A stretch of 64,000 nucleotides of DNA from NCBI GenBank assembly GCA_905221605.1, contig CAJNDS010000202.1, forward strand, positions 312,001 through 376,000, given 5' to 3'. Both the position numbers and the translations under genes were made by a program. Origin of the DNA: Symbiodinium natans. Its lineage: Eukaryota > Sar > Dinophyceae > Suessiales > Symbiodiniaceae. The stretch's first letter is position 1. The number at the start of each line of letters is the position of its first letter. The notes beneath the pieces are model-generated. The model was not told the origin of the DNA. It did no database searches and was given only the letters and a program-made list of their open reading frames with translations. Of this stretch, positions 52,246-63,883 are shown in pieces.

Positions 52246-53345
52246 TTTAGGGTAGGGTGGAAAGGAGAAGAATCTCCAAGGATGGGAAGTAGCTGTGGGG
52301 GGGGGGGGGGGGGGGGGGTGGTGCCTCGAGGTACACACCCGGAACCTGAAACCCTAAACTCTAACCTTAAGCCCGAAACCCTAAAACTTAAACCCTAAAC
52401 CGCCTAAACCCCACCCTTTTTGCCCAGAACCAGAACCTTAAACCCTAAACCTGTGTTGAAGTCGTTCATGGAATCGAGGGTTCACGAAGCAATGCTATTT
52501 TGTTGTGACTCCAGGCTTGCTGGATCGTGGGTGAATGATTTTTGGAGAGACAGCTCTCTGGTGTGCAAAGGTATTTACAGGCTTTAGGGGTTGAGGGTCG
52601 CACGCCATAATCTAGGTCATTGTTGCGATAATATTAAAAAATATAAATTGTTATTCCTTCTTGGGTTTAAGTACCCGTAAAAATGTAAACTGCTACCCAA
52701 CTATGACAAAGTAATCCCACGGAAGGCCTGGCGTTGTTGTGGAAGTGGACCTTCGCAAGTCTGCGGAAAGAAAAGAAGCACATCAACGTACGCAGCTTGG
52801 CACGGAGGGTTTGTGGCAAAGACCTTGCGCATTTGATGTCGGATGATCATGGACAAATGGATGTGTAGTCTAGCAATGTGCATGTGCCCCATGTGCATGT
52901 ATGGGGCGGAGGGCTCAGTCGACCCAATTCACCGAAGCCCTGAAAGCTTTGGGATGCTTTTGGTAGGTTCTTAGTTGCTGAGTTCATAAGCCCCAAAAAG
53001 TGTAAAGTGTGCTCACCCAGCTACTAAGGGTTTGAGGTTTATATATCAACCAGACACAGGTGCATCTCTTGATCCCCAGGGCCCATGTACCTATTTGGTG
53101 GCCGTATATTTCCGCTACACGCTGTTGCCCTAAACCCTTCAAGGCTTACAGGGTGAAGGTTGGGTTCTCGGAGTACTTAAGGTTTAGGGTTAGGGTTTCG
53201 GGTTTAGGGTTTAGGGTTGAGGGTTGAGGGTTTAGGGCTTAGGGTTTAGGGTTTGGGGGTGCATTTTGCTAGCTGCTAGCTCTGGCCTGTTCGAATTTGT
53301 CTGGCAGTTCAGTCGGCAAAGGTTCTGGCTTTTGAGAAAGCACTG

Positions 53346-53452
53346 GGGTTTTTACGAAAATAAGGGAACCCAATATACCCCAAATAGTAGGAGTCCCTTC
53401 TCATTCTCACAGGGACCCCAAGAAGGTATCCCTAATTTCGGAAACCCCCAAC
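53346..53452. mobile_element. P5 element, near-complete
   Basis: GGGGTTTTTACGAAAATAAG ... CCCTAATTTCGGAAACCCCC. Confidence 0.8.
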
Positions 53453-55060
53453 TTGGTGTAGCCGGTATGCAGCTCAGAATTGTAAGCGTCCGTAGTCAAT
53501 CCCCCCCCCCCCCCCGCCCAAGCCCTTTTTTTTCTCCCAAATATTCTCATAGTCGCATATTGCAAGTCTTATCCTCAAGATCGGGCATTTCGAAGAATCT
53601 AGGGGGAGAGCATCTGAACCCCAAACCCGTTTTTTGCATCAGGACCCTAAACCCTAAACCCTAAACCCTTTTTCCTAAGCCCTGAACCAATACTTAAGAG
53701 AGCTCAGACCAGCTGCGGGATTGTAGTCGCCAGACATCTGGTGGACCGTCCAGACCTGGGAGGGAAAAAGATGACACAGCCTGGAATTCGAGGTTCAAGG
53801 AGTTTGGGGTTTAAGGTTCAAGGTTTAGGGTTCAGGGTTTAGGGTTTCAGGAGGTTGAGGTTTCAGGAATTTAGGAATGCAAGGTTCAGGAATGTCAGGT
53901 TGAAGGAGTAAGGTTTCTGGGTTTACGGGTAGGGTTCAGATGGTTGGGACATCGGGCCTGCATCAGGAACCCTTTTCTCGCAATGCGCTGAAGGTGTCGA
54001 GTTTCCTTCATTTAGGGGTTCTATTTGTGTGGAAGTGAGGTCATGTGTATAAGTCGAGGGTGAGGTGGGGCCTTGCCCGCACAGGCAAACGCCCCAAGAG
54101 ACCTTCGAACTTCGAACCCTTCTGCCTTAGCAAGCCGACATCGGCTGAGGGTTTAGGCTTAGGGTCTAGGGTTTGGGGTTTAGGAGCCATAGAACTGATT
54201 ATAAGAGAAAATTCTGGACGGCCACGGCGCTTTAGGGGTTGGGACTTGCGGCATAGGATCCATCTTGTCACTCTTGCTATGCCTGAGCTCAGCGCTGTGT
54301 CCACGACGTACCGCGTGCCCTGCTGGGACATGGGGGTTGCCGAAAATGGGGCTCTTTTGGGGTACCCCTAGTTTCGGAAATCCCCATATCAGGCGCGTTC
54401 AAGCAAAAACCGTCAACCCTCTTTCATGGGTAGGGTTTTGAAGTGGGGGTTGTAGCAGAAGTACCCTCCCCCAAAAAGGGCACCCGCGGTCATAAGTATA
54501 GATACCCTAGGCATAGAAGCCCTATGAGACCCCATGAGCCCCAAACCCTAAATCCTAGGCCATGACGCTGAGTCTCAGGTTGAAAATTGAGGGTTGAGGG
54601 ATGAGAGGACACCACCAGGGTTTGGGGTGAGTTTGTCGTGGCCTGGGGAGGCTTGATAACTTGCTGGGAGCCTCAGCAATGGGCGCCCCCCATATTATGG
54701 CAATGCACACGGTGTTCGTCTTCCTAAACTTCACCAGGCCCTCTATGGCGGCTCACAGGACAGAGTTCCTTTTTGTACTCTAGCTCTCTCTTGCATCAGG
54801 CTTGCTTGACGTTCCACTGGTACCAAGAACGCAAGAGCCACATCCTGAGCGCTTACAGAACTACGTGCCCATAGGCAATATAGGGCCCTTTGTCGTCAAA
54901 GGGGATCGGGGATGCTACCGGAGATCCTAGTCAAAGAAGCTAATTTGGCTAAGGTGCAACAAGTAGATCATGGCCTCTATCGCTAGGGGGATTTTTGACT
55001 CCCCACAAACGCCCCTTTAATTATGGACCGCCGGAGCCATCTCACCAAGGGATGCTGCTT

Positions 55061-55104
55061 CCTAGGGTTTAGGGTTTAGGGTTTAGGGTTTAGGGTTTAG
55101 GGGC
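55061..55104. repeat. TTTAGGG array
   Basis: Six units; the last GGGG lies directly against the GC donor of exon 55105-55185. Confidence 0.9.
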
Positions 55105-55185
55105 CTCGTCGTCATCGCCGATGAGAGCGCTTCCCAGCATCTTCGTCTTGGCTGCAGACAGTTTGGGATTCGGATCAGCCCCAAA
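55105..55185 (-). CDS. Exon of unknown function
   Basis: 81 nt = 27 codons phase 0-0, acceptor CTTAGAG, donor GAG|GCCCC. Reads FGADPNPKLSAAKTKMLGSA then LIGDDDE. Confidence 0.78.
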
Positions 55186-55597
55186 CTCTAAGCCCTAAAC
55201 TCCAAGCCCTAGGTGAGTTGGGGTTTAGGGTTTAGGGTTTGGGGCTTGGCGTTTCGGGTTGTGAGATTAGTTTGGGGCTGCCCGTAGCACGGCCCCACTT
55301 CCAAGAAAACAATTTTCGGAGGAGCCGCTTTCCGAACAAGGGCTGAGAGTTTTAGGGGTTTAGGGGTTTGTGGGGTTTAGGGTAAGAGGCTTGTGATAGA
55401 ACTTCCCGCCGCGCGAATAATTTACATGAACCCCTGTTGCCCCTGCAGCCCCATACCCTAGGGCCTAAGCCCTACCCTATGGATTCTGGATCTCATACCC
55501 CCTAAAACCTGCTACACACTAAACCTACGTGCTGTAGCATCCCTAAACCCTAAACCCCAAGCCCCAAACCCCAAACCCCAAACCCCATACTAAACAC

Positions 55598-55690
55598 CCG
55601 CGGCAGACTTTCGGCACGCCACGTACTTTGCCAAGCGGCACAGGACAGCAGCAGCGCTTCGTACTCTGGCTCCGGCTCTTGGATCGTGAG
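55598..55690 (-). CDS. Exon of unknown function
   Basis: 93 nt = 31 codons phase 0-0, acceptor GCAAGCAG, donor CGG|GTGTTT. Reads LTIQEPEPEYEALLLSCAAW then QSTWRAESLPR. Phase-compatible with 55105-55185. Confidence 0.8.
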
Positions 55691-56890
55691 CTGCTTGCCC
55701 TCCTTTCGGCTTTTGGGTCTGACGGTTTCAGGGCTTCTTAGGGTTCAGGGTTTAGGGTTTCAGGGTTTCAGGGTTTTAGTGTTTCAGGGTTTATGGGGTT
55801 TCGGTTTTGGGTCTAAGGGTTTCAGGGTTTTAGGGGTGCGGGGTCCTAGGTTTTATAGGCTGTGGGGTTTAACTCGGGTCTTCGAGAGGGATGACAGGGA
55901 ATTACCTTCCAGATGCCTCCCCTAACAAAAGCGGAACCCTTCCATTTATTGACGGAGGCTTCAAAGGGAGTCCACCCGAAAGAAGAAAGGAAACCTGGCA
56001 CCACTTAGGGTGCCCTGGCAGGCTACTCCCTTGAAGCCACAAGTACAGGGATCAAAGGGATGCTCACTAGGGTTCCGAGAGGCCTGTGCTATAGAAGGAA
56101 ACTGGAGCGCATGGAGGAAGTTTGAAGGAACATCGATGGAGGTTTAGCGCATTAGGGCTTGGGCCACGCGCACTTCCAGTGTCATGTTTAAAGGCTCGGC
56201 GGGTGGATTCTTCGTTTCTTTGCGAGCGTGGCGCTGCGCAAGACGCAGGATGGCCCCCCAACAGATGGCAAAGGCAATGACCCCCTCAACCCTCAACCCT
56301 GAAACCTTCAACCCTAAACCCAGAAACCCCAAAACACTCAACCCTTTGTGCATCCGGGCTTTGAAGTATATCCCTGCCGGAGCCAGCACGTTCCAATGGC
56401 CTATAGGCCCCAAAAAACCCAAACGCTTCTTTGGTCCCAAGCTGTAAACCCCAACTGAGCCCTAACTAAACCCTAAACCCTAAACCCAAACCCTAGAGCC
56501 TTCACCCCAAACCCCAAAGCCCAAACCCTAAACCTCAAAGCCTAAACCCCAAACTACAAAATCCTAAACCCTGTCGCCTTCATCTCGCCCTGGAGAAACA
56601 AGGCGTGGCTCGGTGTGCCTCTTGCTGCCTCGAGCAACTTGCACCAGTGGCCCCACTCGTGGTATCACGGTTCTTGGTGGGGTCAGGGTGTAGGGTTGGG
56701 GGATTAGGGGTTAGTGATGATGATGATGATTCTGATATGACAAGCATATCATTATTGAGTTAGGTGCCCAAAGCCCTACGTGGTATGCTTTGGCTGGTGG
56801 TACATCACGCCATACCATCCGGAGCTAAGGGTTCTTCGGCTGACAAGCCTTCAACCCTTAGCCCTGAGCCACTTAGCTGTTGGCTTTGGC

Positions 56891-56992
56891 TTGGGATGTT
56901 CCCCCCTTATACTAGCAGTCCTTGATAGGGATTATAGTACCCCCCATTATAGTCCCTACTAAGGACTGTTAGTGTACGGGGGAACATCCCAA
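56891..56992. mobile_element. P3 element with exact 8-bp target duplication
   Basis: TTGGGATGTTCCCCCC ... GGGGGAACATCCCAA. GCTTTGGC at 56883-56890 is repeated at 56993-57000. Confidence 0.93.
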
Positions 56993-57110
56993 GCTTTGGC
57001 TTCCACCAGCTGGCTGAAGCCAGAGACACTGGACCCTGAGACCTTCAAGAAACCGACCACAGCCTCAAGCCGGACTCCCACACTAAGGCACCCTTTGACG
57101 TGCTGATGGC

Positions 57111-57216
57111 TAGTAGGGAATGAGGGAATGAGGTACATACCCTATATACTCCCTTGAAGGGTATATATATATATGGGGGGATGTAGGGTACCTAATTCCC
57201 TCATTCCCGGCTAACC
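57111..57216. mobile_element. P11 palindromic element
   Basis: TAGTAGGGAATGAGGGAATG ... CCTAATTCCCTCATTCCCGG around TATACTCCC/GGGTATATA. A short relative is at 61079-61135. Confidence 0.82.
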
Positions 57217-57519
57217 AACAGTAAGTTGAATCCGAAAGGCCATCTAGAAACCCAAAGCCTCCCCCCAAACCACTCAACATTTTGCGGCCGACCAACTCTA
57301 CTGTGGAGTTAGTTCCCTTGGGTAGTTTGGATAACTTGTGCTGCAAGTAGACAGAGAGGAACAGTATGATGGTAAGTGCTTTAAACTCTTGCACTACTAC
57401 ATTTGGGGAATCTCAAGGTCATGGACCAAAGGACAGAGACCCTTTTCTGAGGCATCTCATGGACAGCATAGATCCGATCTTGGAGGCAACGAAGTGCAAG
57501 GTGCAATTTTTGCATCCAT

Positions 57520-57715
57520 ATCTTTACATATATATATATATATATATAACCCACTAGTATCTAATTCAAGAATCTCTTATATATAAACATAAGTATAGGT
57601 AAATAGATAAAATTTAAACACACACACACATATATATATATATGTGTGAATTGTTAAAAAATCTAAATAAACATATATATATATATATAAATGTATGTAT
57701 ATATGAATACTCGTT
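57520..57715. repeat. TA/CA microsatellites, AT-rich island
   Basis: Five (TA)n runs and a (CA)6-(TA)6 run in about 190 bp. Confidence 0.92.
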
Positions 57716-57854
57716 GAGGGTAGTACCGCACATGCTCAGCGCAGCCAGGCCTGCAGTTGGTCGCCTTGGCCAGGCTGCCAAAGCAACTACCATACGGGGG
57801 TCGGAATAACTACGGGTTTAGGGTCTAGGGTCTAGGGTTTAGGGTTTAGGGTTG

Positions 57855-57960
57855 AGTAACCTAGGAATAAAAGGGTGCCTGTTTTGGTTTTGAGGGGAGT
57901 ATAAGGGAACCCCCAACCCTGAAAACAAAAGGAAACAAGGGCTACTCCTGGTCCTAGACT
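57855..57960. mobile_element. P7 element
   Basis: GAGTAACCTAGGAATAAAAG ... GGCTACTCCTGGTCCTAGAC; starts directly after TTTAGGG units. Confidence 0.78.
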
Positions 57961-58389
57961 ACTAATAGTATTCCCCCGTGGTCCCTCTGCAAATTATACT
58001 CAAGTACCCCCTCAAAGACCTAATCTAGATATTACACTCTAAGCCCTAAGCTCCAGAAGCCTGAGCTGTAAATTGAAAAGCCCAAACAAGCCCAAAACCC
58101 AAACTCTAAAAGCCAATGATGAAAAAAACACCGCTGTGAGGCTCAAGATGAAGGGCCGTTCAGGGTGCTGTGCTTTTTGGGCTACCGTGTGTGCTTCAAA
58201 GTTGAGGGCAAGCAGTTTTTGGGCTTAGCACCCTTCTTTGAGGAAGAAGTCGTGCCATGTCTTTTTTGGGCTTCATATGAAGAAGTCCGAAACCGAACCT
58301 AAGGATGTTGCTAGCATATACAACTTGATGCTTAGAAAGCCCATCTTGCACAACCCTAAACCCTAAGCCCTAAACCCTAAACCCTAAAC

Positions 58390-58486
58390 TGGTAGACAAT
58401 CATCCGCCGCGGGGCACTGCACGTTGAGTTTGGCCACCAGGTGATCCGGACAGCGCACGCGGACGAAGCCGGAGAAGATTAAGGGC
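58390..58486 (-). CDS. Exon whose donor is a telomere heptad
   Basis: 97 nt = 1 + 32 codons, acceptor GATAAG. The 5' splice site CCA|GTTTAGGG is the first unit of the neighbouring heptad array. Reads PLIFSGFVRVRCPDHLVAKL then NVQCPAADDCLP. Unrecognised. Confidence 0.75.
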
Positions 58487-59192
58487 CTTATCTCACTGAC
58501 TACTTCCTTAAGGTTTAGGGGTTTAGGGTTTTAGGGTTTAGGGTTTGGGGTTTAGGGTTTAGGGTTGGCTGCACTCAGAAGGGTAGCTATAAATGAAATT
58601 GTTAGCTGCCAGAGTAAGAAACCCAATAAACCCAAAAAGGCTGAGGATCTAAAGTTACAGTCAAGCACCACAAAGGCTATCTCCCCGAAGTCGCAATGGT
58701 CTGTTTCCCAGGCCGACGGGGGGGAGGGAGGGGGAAACCCTAAACCCGAAACCCTAAGCCTAAACTAAACCCTAAGGTCTAGGAGTAGATCTGATTCCAC
58801 AGCAGCTGATTTGCTAGGGATGCCGAGCTTTGCCGACCTTAAGACTATTGCGGAGTTGGCAGCGGATGCCTGACCAACTTAGCTGTGGATGGTTTGCTTG
58901 AGGTTACCCTAAACCCTAACCCGAAAACCTAAACCCTAAACCCTAAACCCCAAAACCCATAACCCCTAAACCCTTCACTGTTGTTGCTTTCATTTTCGGG
59001 TGAAGCCGTGCTATTTGCTCTCCAGCCGAGCACTTCCCACGGTGGCCTCAATGACACGACACCAGCATCCACGCTGCGGGTTTAGGGTTTAGGGTTTAAG
59101 GTTGAAAGACAGCAAGATATCATGCATTGAGGGCGACCATGCACTCATGCCAGTCATCGGGCAGTGAGAACAGGGTGCAACTCACTGGCAAC

Positions 59193-59310
59193 ATGGGAGT
59201 TTACGAGAATAAGGGACCCCTACTATCGCAACAAAGGATTCCTTTATGTCAAGGACCCCAAACCCGAAATAAACCCTCAACCCCAATAAGGTCCCTCTAA
59301 TTTCGGAAAC
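59193..59310. mobile_element. P5 element with an internal insertion
   Basis: ATGGGAGTTTACGAGAATAA ... CTCTAATTTCGGAAACCCCC, interrupted near 59262-59288 by heptad-like AACCCGAAATAAACCCTCAA. Confidence 0.78.
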
Positions 59311-60218
59311 CCCCAGATAGAAGGGCAAAGCATGCATCGCTGAACTCATCTCATCATAGCGGACATGCGAAGTGGTAAAGACAGGTTGGGATGGCACATG
59401 GGACTGTGCAAGGAAGTTCCATACTCCAGACAACCAGCCTGCAGACAACCAGCCCCCATCAAATTCGGTCCAACCACAAGAGCTGGGAAGCAGCGGACCT
59501 CTCTAATTATGCATGGCGCATGTGGCTCGCCTTGACGCGCCACATGCAAGTGCTCTAACTGTGCCTCTGCGTTGCCCGTCTTCTCCACTGCGTGCTTGGC
59601 GAGGGAGGATTCGTGAACTTCTTTTTTGCAACAGAGTTTAGGGTTCAGGGATCAGGGCTCTGAGCCCCGTGATTAGAACCATAAGCCCTAAAATCGCCTA
59701 AAACCCTGAACCCCACAAGGTGTAGGTAACTGCCAGGTGCCGAACCACAGGCTGTACTCCACGGTGCCAAAGGACCGCAGCAGAGTCCCGCAGACCTGCC
59801 GCGGGACGTCGAATCCTCTGAGGGTTTCGGGTTTGTAAGAAAGGCAGGGCAAGAACGTATCCGGTAGCTTGAAACCACGGCCGTTTGTGGAGAAACTTGG
59901 AAGTCAAATCAAGAACGAACAAAGAATAAGGGGAACATGGTCAAATGACCTATGGTTTCTAAGGGGCTATGACAACATCGGAAAACCATAAGGATAGCCT
60001 AGCCGGCCCTGGGTGTGCAAAACCCTAAATCCCGCTCAGCACCCACGGAGTTTCGGGAAGATCGAAACACCTGAAGCATGCTTCCCCCCATGCATAAGGG
60101 CTTAGGGCTTAGGGTTTAGGATTTAGTGTTTAGCGTTTAGGTCCCAGCTCAGAGCGCCTCGGTTCCGAAGGTCGTCAGATCCGGCTTGTCCTGTGCAACA
60201 AACTGTTTAGGGTGTAGT

Positions 60219-60321
60219 ATAGGGGCCTGAATAATTAGAATAGGGTTTTAGGGGTTTATTATACAAGTAGTATATGCACAAAGGAACCACAAGGGAATAT
60301 GAGTATTATTCCGACCCCTAT
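60219..60321. mobile_element. P8 palindromic element
   Basis: ATAGGGGCCTGAATAATTAG ... TTATTCCGACCCCTAT; GT on both sides. Confidence 0.78.
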
Positions 60322-60825
60322 GTCAGGTCCACCACGGAACCTTGTTTTGCTTGCTGGCCCGATGGGTGTAGCCAGAATCTATCGCCCTCCGAGCAGATAT
60401 GGACACACGCTGAAAGTTCAGGCTGAAGGCCCAAGCCCCACAACCCGGCCTTTAAATCCTCAAGCAACCCCTAAACCCTAAACTCTAAACCGGAAATCCT
60501 GAACCCTAATCTCTAAACCCTAAACAAGCCACAGCCCGATTTAAAGAAGGCCACGGCTCCTTAAACCGTATGAGCTGTCAAGAACCCTGCATTTTTTCAA
60601 GCCGGTAATCCGCATTCAGCCATGCAGCCTGTGGCCTAAGAGCCAGGCAAGGCAGGCAAGACAGGCACCCTAAACCCTAGCCCTAAACCTCTCAACCCTA
60701 AACCTTCTTCAAGAAAATCCCGAAGAGATAGAGCCCCACTGCATACCACTCCAGGGCTCAAGGCCTTGGTTCCCTTCATCTTTGCATCGCATCGCATCCT
60801 CTATGCATGTGCTACCGTTAAGCCT

Positions 60826-60957
60826 TAAGCTAGGCCCAGGAGGAACCTGTGAAGAAAAATGGGTGTGCCTCCTTTGGGTTGATGTAGTGGTCTTATAGGG
60901 GGAACCTAACCCCCCAACAAAAAAGAGGGGAATAAAGGGCCTACTCTGGGTCCTAGT
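60826..60957. mobile_element. P7 element, diverged
   Basis: GCTAGGCCCAGGAGGAACC ... CCTACTCTGGGTCCTAGTC. Confidence 0.68.
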
Positions 60958-61384
60958 CAGTCATGCCTTGAGACCTTTGAATCATGTCGAACTCTTTCTT
61001 CAGAGCGCCTCCCTCAATGGAGTCTTGGGAGCCACAAACAAGGTCCGTTTACACTGCCGAGATTCCAGACGACCTTGCTGAGTAGGAAATGAGGGACAGA
61101 CATAGGTACCTTATGCCCTGATTCCCTGCTAAGAATCAGTAAGCTACTGTATGGCTCACACAGAGCTTGTCGAACATGAGAATGCCAACCTGCCCCTGGG
61201 GACCCTCCCAGGGTGTACAGTAGGTGGCTGGGACCAATTTCTGCAGTCATGAGGATTGTTTAGGGTTTTGGGGTTTAGTGTTTATGGGATTTAGGGAGTT
61301 TAGGGGGTTTAGTGTTTATAGTGTTTGGGAAGTTTAGGGAGTTTAGGGGGTTTGAGTCTTAGGTGATAGGTGTTAGGGGGGTAC

Positions 61385-61483
61385 CATGTAATGGGCTGTG
61401 AAGTGGACAGCAAACGTGAACGGCTGCACGCAAGCCTTGGCATCATCCACCAGGCGCAAGTGCCGCTCCTGACGTTCCGGCTT
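61385..61483 (-). CDS. Exon of unknown function
   Basis: 99 nt = 33 codons phase 0-0, acceptor GGCTAG, donor ATG|GTACCC. Contains ERHLRLVDDAKACVQPFTFA then VHFTAHYM. One of the most convincing frames in the window. Confidence 0.8.
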
Positions 61484-61664
61484 CTAGCCCGACAGGGCTG
61501 TCGAGTTTCGCCTTAATCCCTATAAGCCCTCCTAAACCCTCCTATAAGCATAAATCCGAAACCCTAACTTTAGAGCCTTAGACAGCTCTACCGTTCTATG
61601 GGGTTGAAGTGCATCAGCGATTGTGGCTTCCAGGGGGGATGACAACCGAGAGCTGCGGTTGCTG

Positions 61665-61760
61665 GGTTTAGGGTTTAGGGTTTAGGGTCTAGGGTCTAGG
61701 GTTTAGATTTAGGGTTTAGGGTTTAGGGTTGTGGGTTGAGGGTTTAGGGTTTAAGGTGAG
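61665..61760. repeat. TTTAGGG array with GTCTAGG variants
   Basis: About 12 degenerate units. Confidence 0.85.
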
Positions 61761-61823
61761 TCCTCGACGTCTGTGAGCTCCCCCGTGCGCAGCCGAAGCC
61801 GCACGAGGCCTTGTGATCTGCAG
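61752..61823 (-). CDS. Possible terminal exon
   Basis: Acceptor GCTGCAG, then SQGLVRLRLRTGELTDVEDS, Pro and TAA at the edge of the heptad array. Could instead be an internal exon with a GA donor. Confidence 0.5.
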
Positions 61824-61989
61824 CTGAAGCAGGACATGATATCCGAGAAAAGAGTCGGGGATCCCCACGAGGAGGATGATCGCATTTTGGTGTATGTTTC
61901 GTACCTCCCCCCCAAGTTTGAATTGGGGAAACCAGAGCTTGGGGGCTTGGGGGGTTTACCCTAAACCCTGAACCCTAAACCCTAAACCC

Positions 61990-62095
61990 TAAGCTTGGGT
62001 TCTCTTTGGTGGACGCCGCGTCCTCCGTTCGGATGCTTCTTGCTGCGCTGCGAAAATTCACAGACCCGACGCACGCCGTATAGGGCATTCTTCGG
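61990..62095 (-). CDS. Probable exon, frame ambiguous
   Basis: Two minus frames stay open: MPYTACVGSVNFRSAARSIR (possible start ATG near 62091) and YGVRRVCEFSQRSKKHPNGG. Confidence 0.4.
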
Positions 62096-63058
62096 GAGTC
62101 CGTTTGGGGTTTAGGGTTTAGGGTTTAGGGTTTATTGCATATCTCGGTTGGCCCTTGAAAGCATATGAAAACACATTCATAAACATGATCCTCTTCAATC
62201 CAAGAATAAGCGAAGACATGAAAAACAAAACAACATGTGCCGTTCAACCAAACAACCCCTCCCCCCCCGCAACCCACTCCCCGCACCCCAGAAAGCTCCA
62301 GTTGTGGAGACCAATCATGGACATATTCCTCTTCAACCTACAAGCCTCAGCTGGACAGTTAAGCACCCCCCCTCCCTCCCCCCTCGACCATCACCAAGTA
62401 TAGGAAGGCTGATGGTCCGAAAGCGCCGCTGGCTATTTCGACTGGCTCTCACAAGCCGTCTGAGGGAAAGACCAGTTCATGGCAAACAGCCCTGCCCGTA
62501 TAACCCTCTAGTGTTTAACGAAGATGGCTGAGTAAGATCCTCATAAAGAAAGGAATATCAAGTATCCCAAGGGCCTGCCTAGGAGGCGTACACAACAACA
62601 GTCAGCCGACACGCTTTTTTGCCAATACATGTGAGGCAGCAACTTGCGCATATAGCTATGTACATGGGGGCTGATCTAAATCATAGGGCCCTTCCAGGCG
62701 TATATACATGGAATAGTTGCACGAAAGTAGAGCCTCCTAATAGGGCCCATGATATAGATCCACCCCCCCACGTGGGGGCTCGCCTTTACGAGTGCGCCTC
62801 TGTACCAGGGCGATACTGACTCAAAGCGGTCGAACAGCACCCCTTGTTCTGCACGACTATAACCACGCAACTCTTTCGTGGCACATGAACGTGTTTTGAG
62901 CTCGAGAAGCTTCCCCTAGCGTTGATACACTAAGGACTAAACAAGCAAACCCGATAAGCCCTAAAGCCCAAACCCTAAACCACTAAAGCTGTACACCCCG
63001 AGCCCCTAACCCTAAGCCCTAAACTTTACGAACCCTAAACCACTGCAATTGCACACCT

Positions 63059-63121
63059 CTAGACGATCAGCTGTCCGTGCTTGGCGGCCTTTGGCGCCTT
63101 GGGAAGCACCTCCCAGGAGTT
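63059..63121 (-). CDS. Possible terminal exon
   Basis: Acceptor GGTAGCAG, NSWEVLPKAPKAAKHGQLIV followed by TAG. A GT inside the last codons could be a donor instead. Confidence 0.55.
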   Translation of the reverse strand, partial: NSWEVLPKAPKAAKHGQLIV

Positions 63122-63297
63122 CTGCTACCCAGCTTGGCTTCTTTTAAACTTTAGTGTGGCTTCTCAGTGAAAAAAGACGTGTCAAGCAACGACACACAGG
63201 GCAGCGTAGGTAAGCACACCGCAAGATTAAGGCGACTACGGGGAGTTCTGGGCATTTTCTTAAAATTCGGGGGAGGGGTGTTAGGACAAAGGCGTAC

Positions 63298-63506
63298 CGA
63301 GTGCCCAGGGAGGAAGATCAGTGTGGCGTCCTGAGGGTCTAGCTCAACACTCAAAACCCAGGGCCCTGCAAACGTAAGCCGTAAACTCCAAACCTTGCAA
63401 GCCTTCAGAATTTCAGGGTGCTCATATTTCCCCGACTGGCTATAACAAAAACTAGAAGTGCCAAAATGCAACCAAATCTGAGCCCCCACTAACACCCGAA
63501 CCTCGC
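63298..63506 (-). CDS. Exon next to a P2 element
   Basis: 209 nt from acceptor TTACCAAG (the P2 terminus) to donor GTACGC. Reads EVRVLVGAQIWLHFGTSSFC ... GPWVLSVELDPQDATLIFLP. The same frame stays open to a stop at 63151 if not spliced. Unrecognised. Confidence 0.6.
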
Positions 63507-63507
63507 C

Positions 63508-63626
63508 TTGGTAACCCAGCAACCATATAATATATATATATATATATTAATCAGGGCACCCTTTTTCAGGTTCCTTTATAAGGGAACCTTGAACCAACCA
63601 AAGGGAAAGGGGAGCACTGGGCTACC
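63508..63626. mobile_element. P2 element with a (TA)n insertion
   Basis: GGTAACCCAGCAACC ... GAGCACTGGGCTACC; internal (TA)11 near 63529-63550. In the minus sense its right end supplies the acceptor of 63298-63506. Confidence 0.82.
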
Positions 63627-63640
63627 GAGTCCACTCACAC

Positions 63641-63722
63641 CCTCCCTAAACCCTAAACCCTAAACCCTAAACCCTAAACCCTAAACCCTAAACCCTAAAC
63701 CCTAAACCCTAAACCCTAAACA
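63641..63722. repeat. CCCTAAA array
   Basis: About 11 units. Confidence 0.95.
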
Positions 63723-63734
63723 ACACCGAGCCTT

Positions 63735-63832
63735 CAACTGCAGGCTGTCTGACGTGAGCCCAGGGGATGACGCCGTCACCCGGATGGCGCCGCTCGCCGG
63801 CGCCGTCGGTCTAAGAACGGCCATGAGCCTTG
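63735..63832 (-). CDS. Possible exon
   Basis: Minus strand reads RPTAPASGAIRVTASSPGLT then SDSLQLK; a plus-strand frame is also open. Splice sites not settled. Confidence 0.35.
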
Positions 63833-63883
63833 TGCCAGAGCAAGGGCTTGGGTGTTTTTGCAACAAGGGTTTGGGGTGTAGGG

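Larger units (their letters stand above)
49084..55060. other. Long region with no confident exon
   Basis: Contains repeats and MITEs. Weak coding hints only: 49098-49380 plus strand and 49062-49526 minus strand are both open; 52790-52860 minus strand reads IIRHQMRKVFATNPPCQAAY. Nothing met splice and phase criteria. Confidence 0.45.
59311..61384. other. No confident exon; MITEs and degenerate heptads
   Basis: Contains P8 and P7 copies and short heptad remnants near 60095-60145 and 61260-61370. ORFs on both strands look random. Confidence 0.45.
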
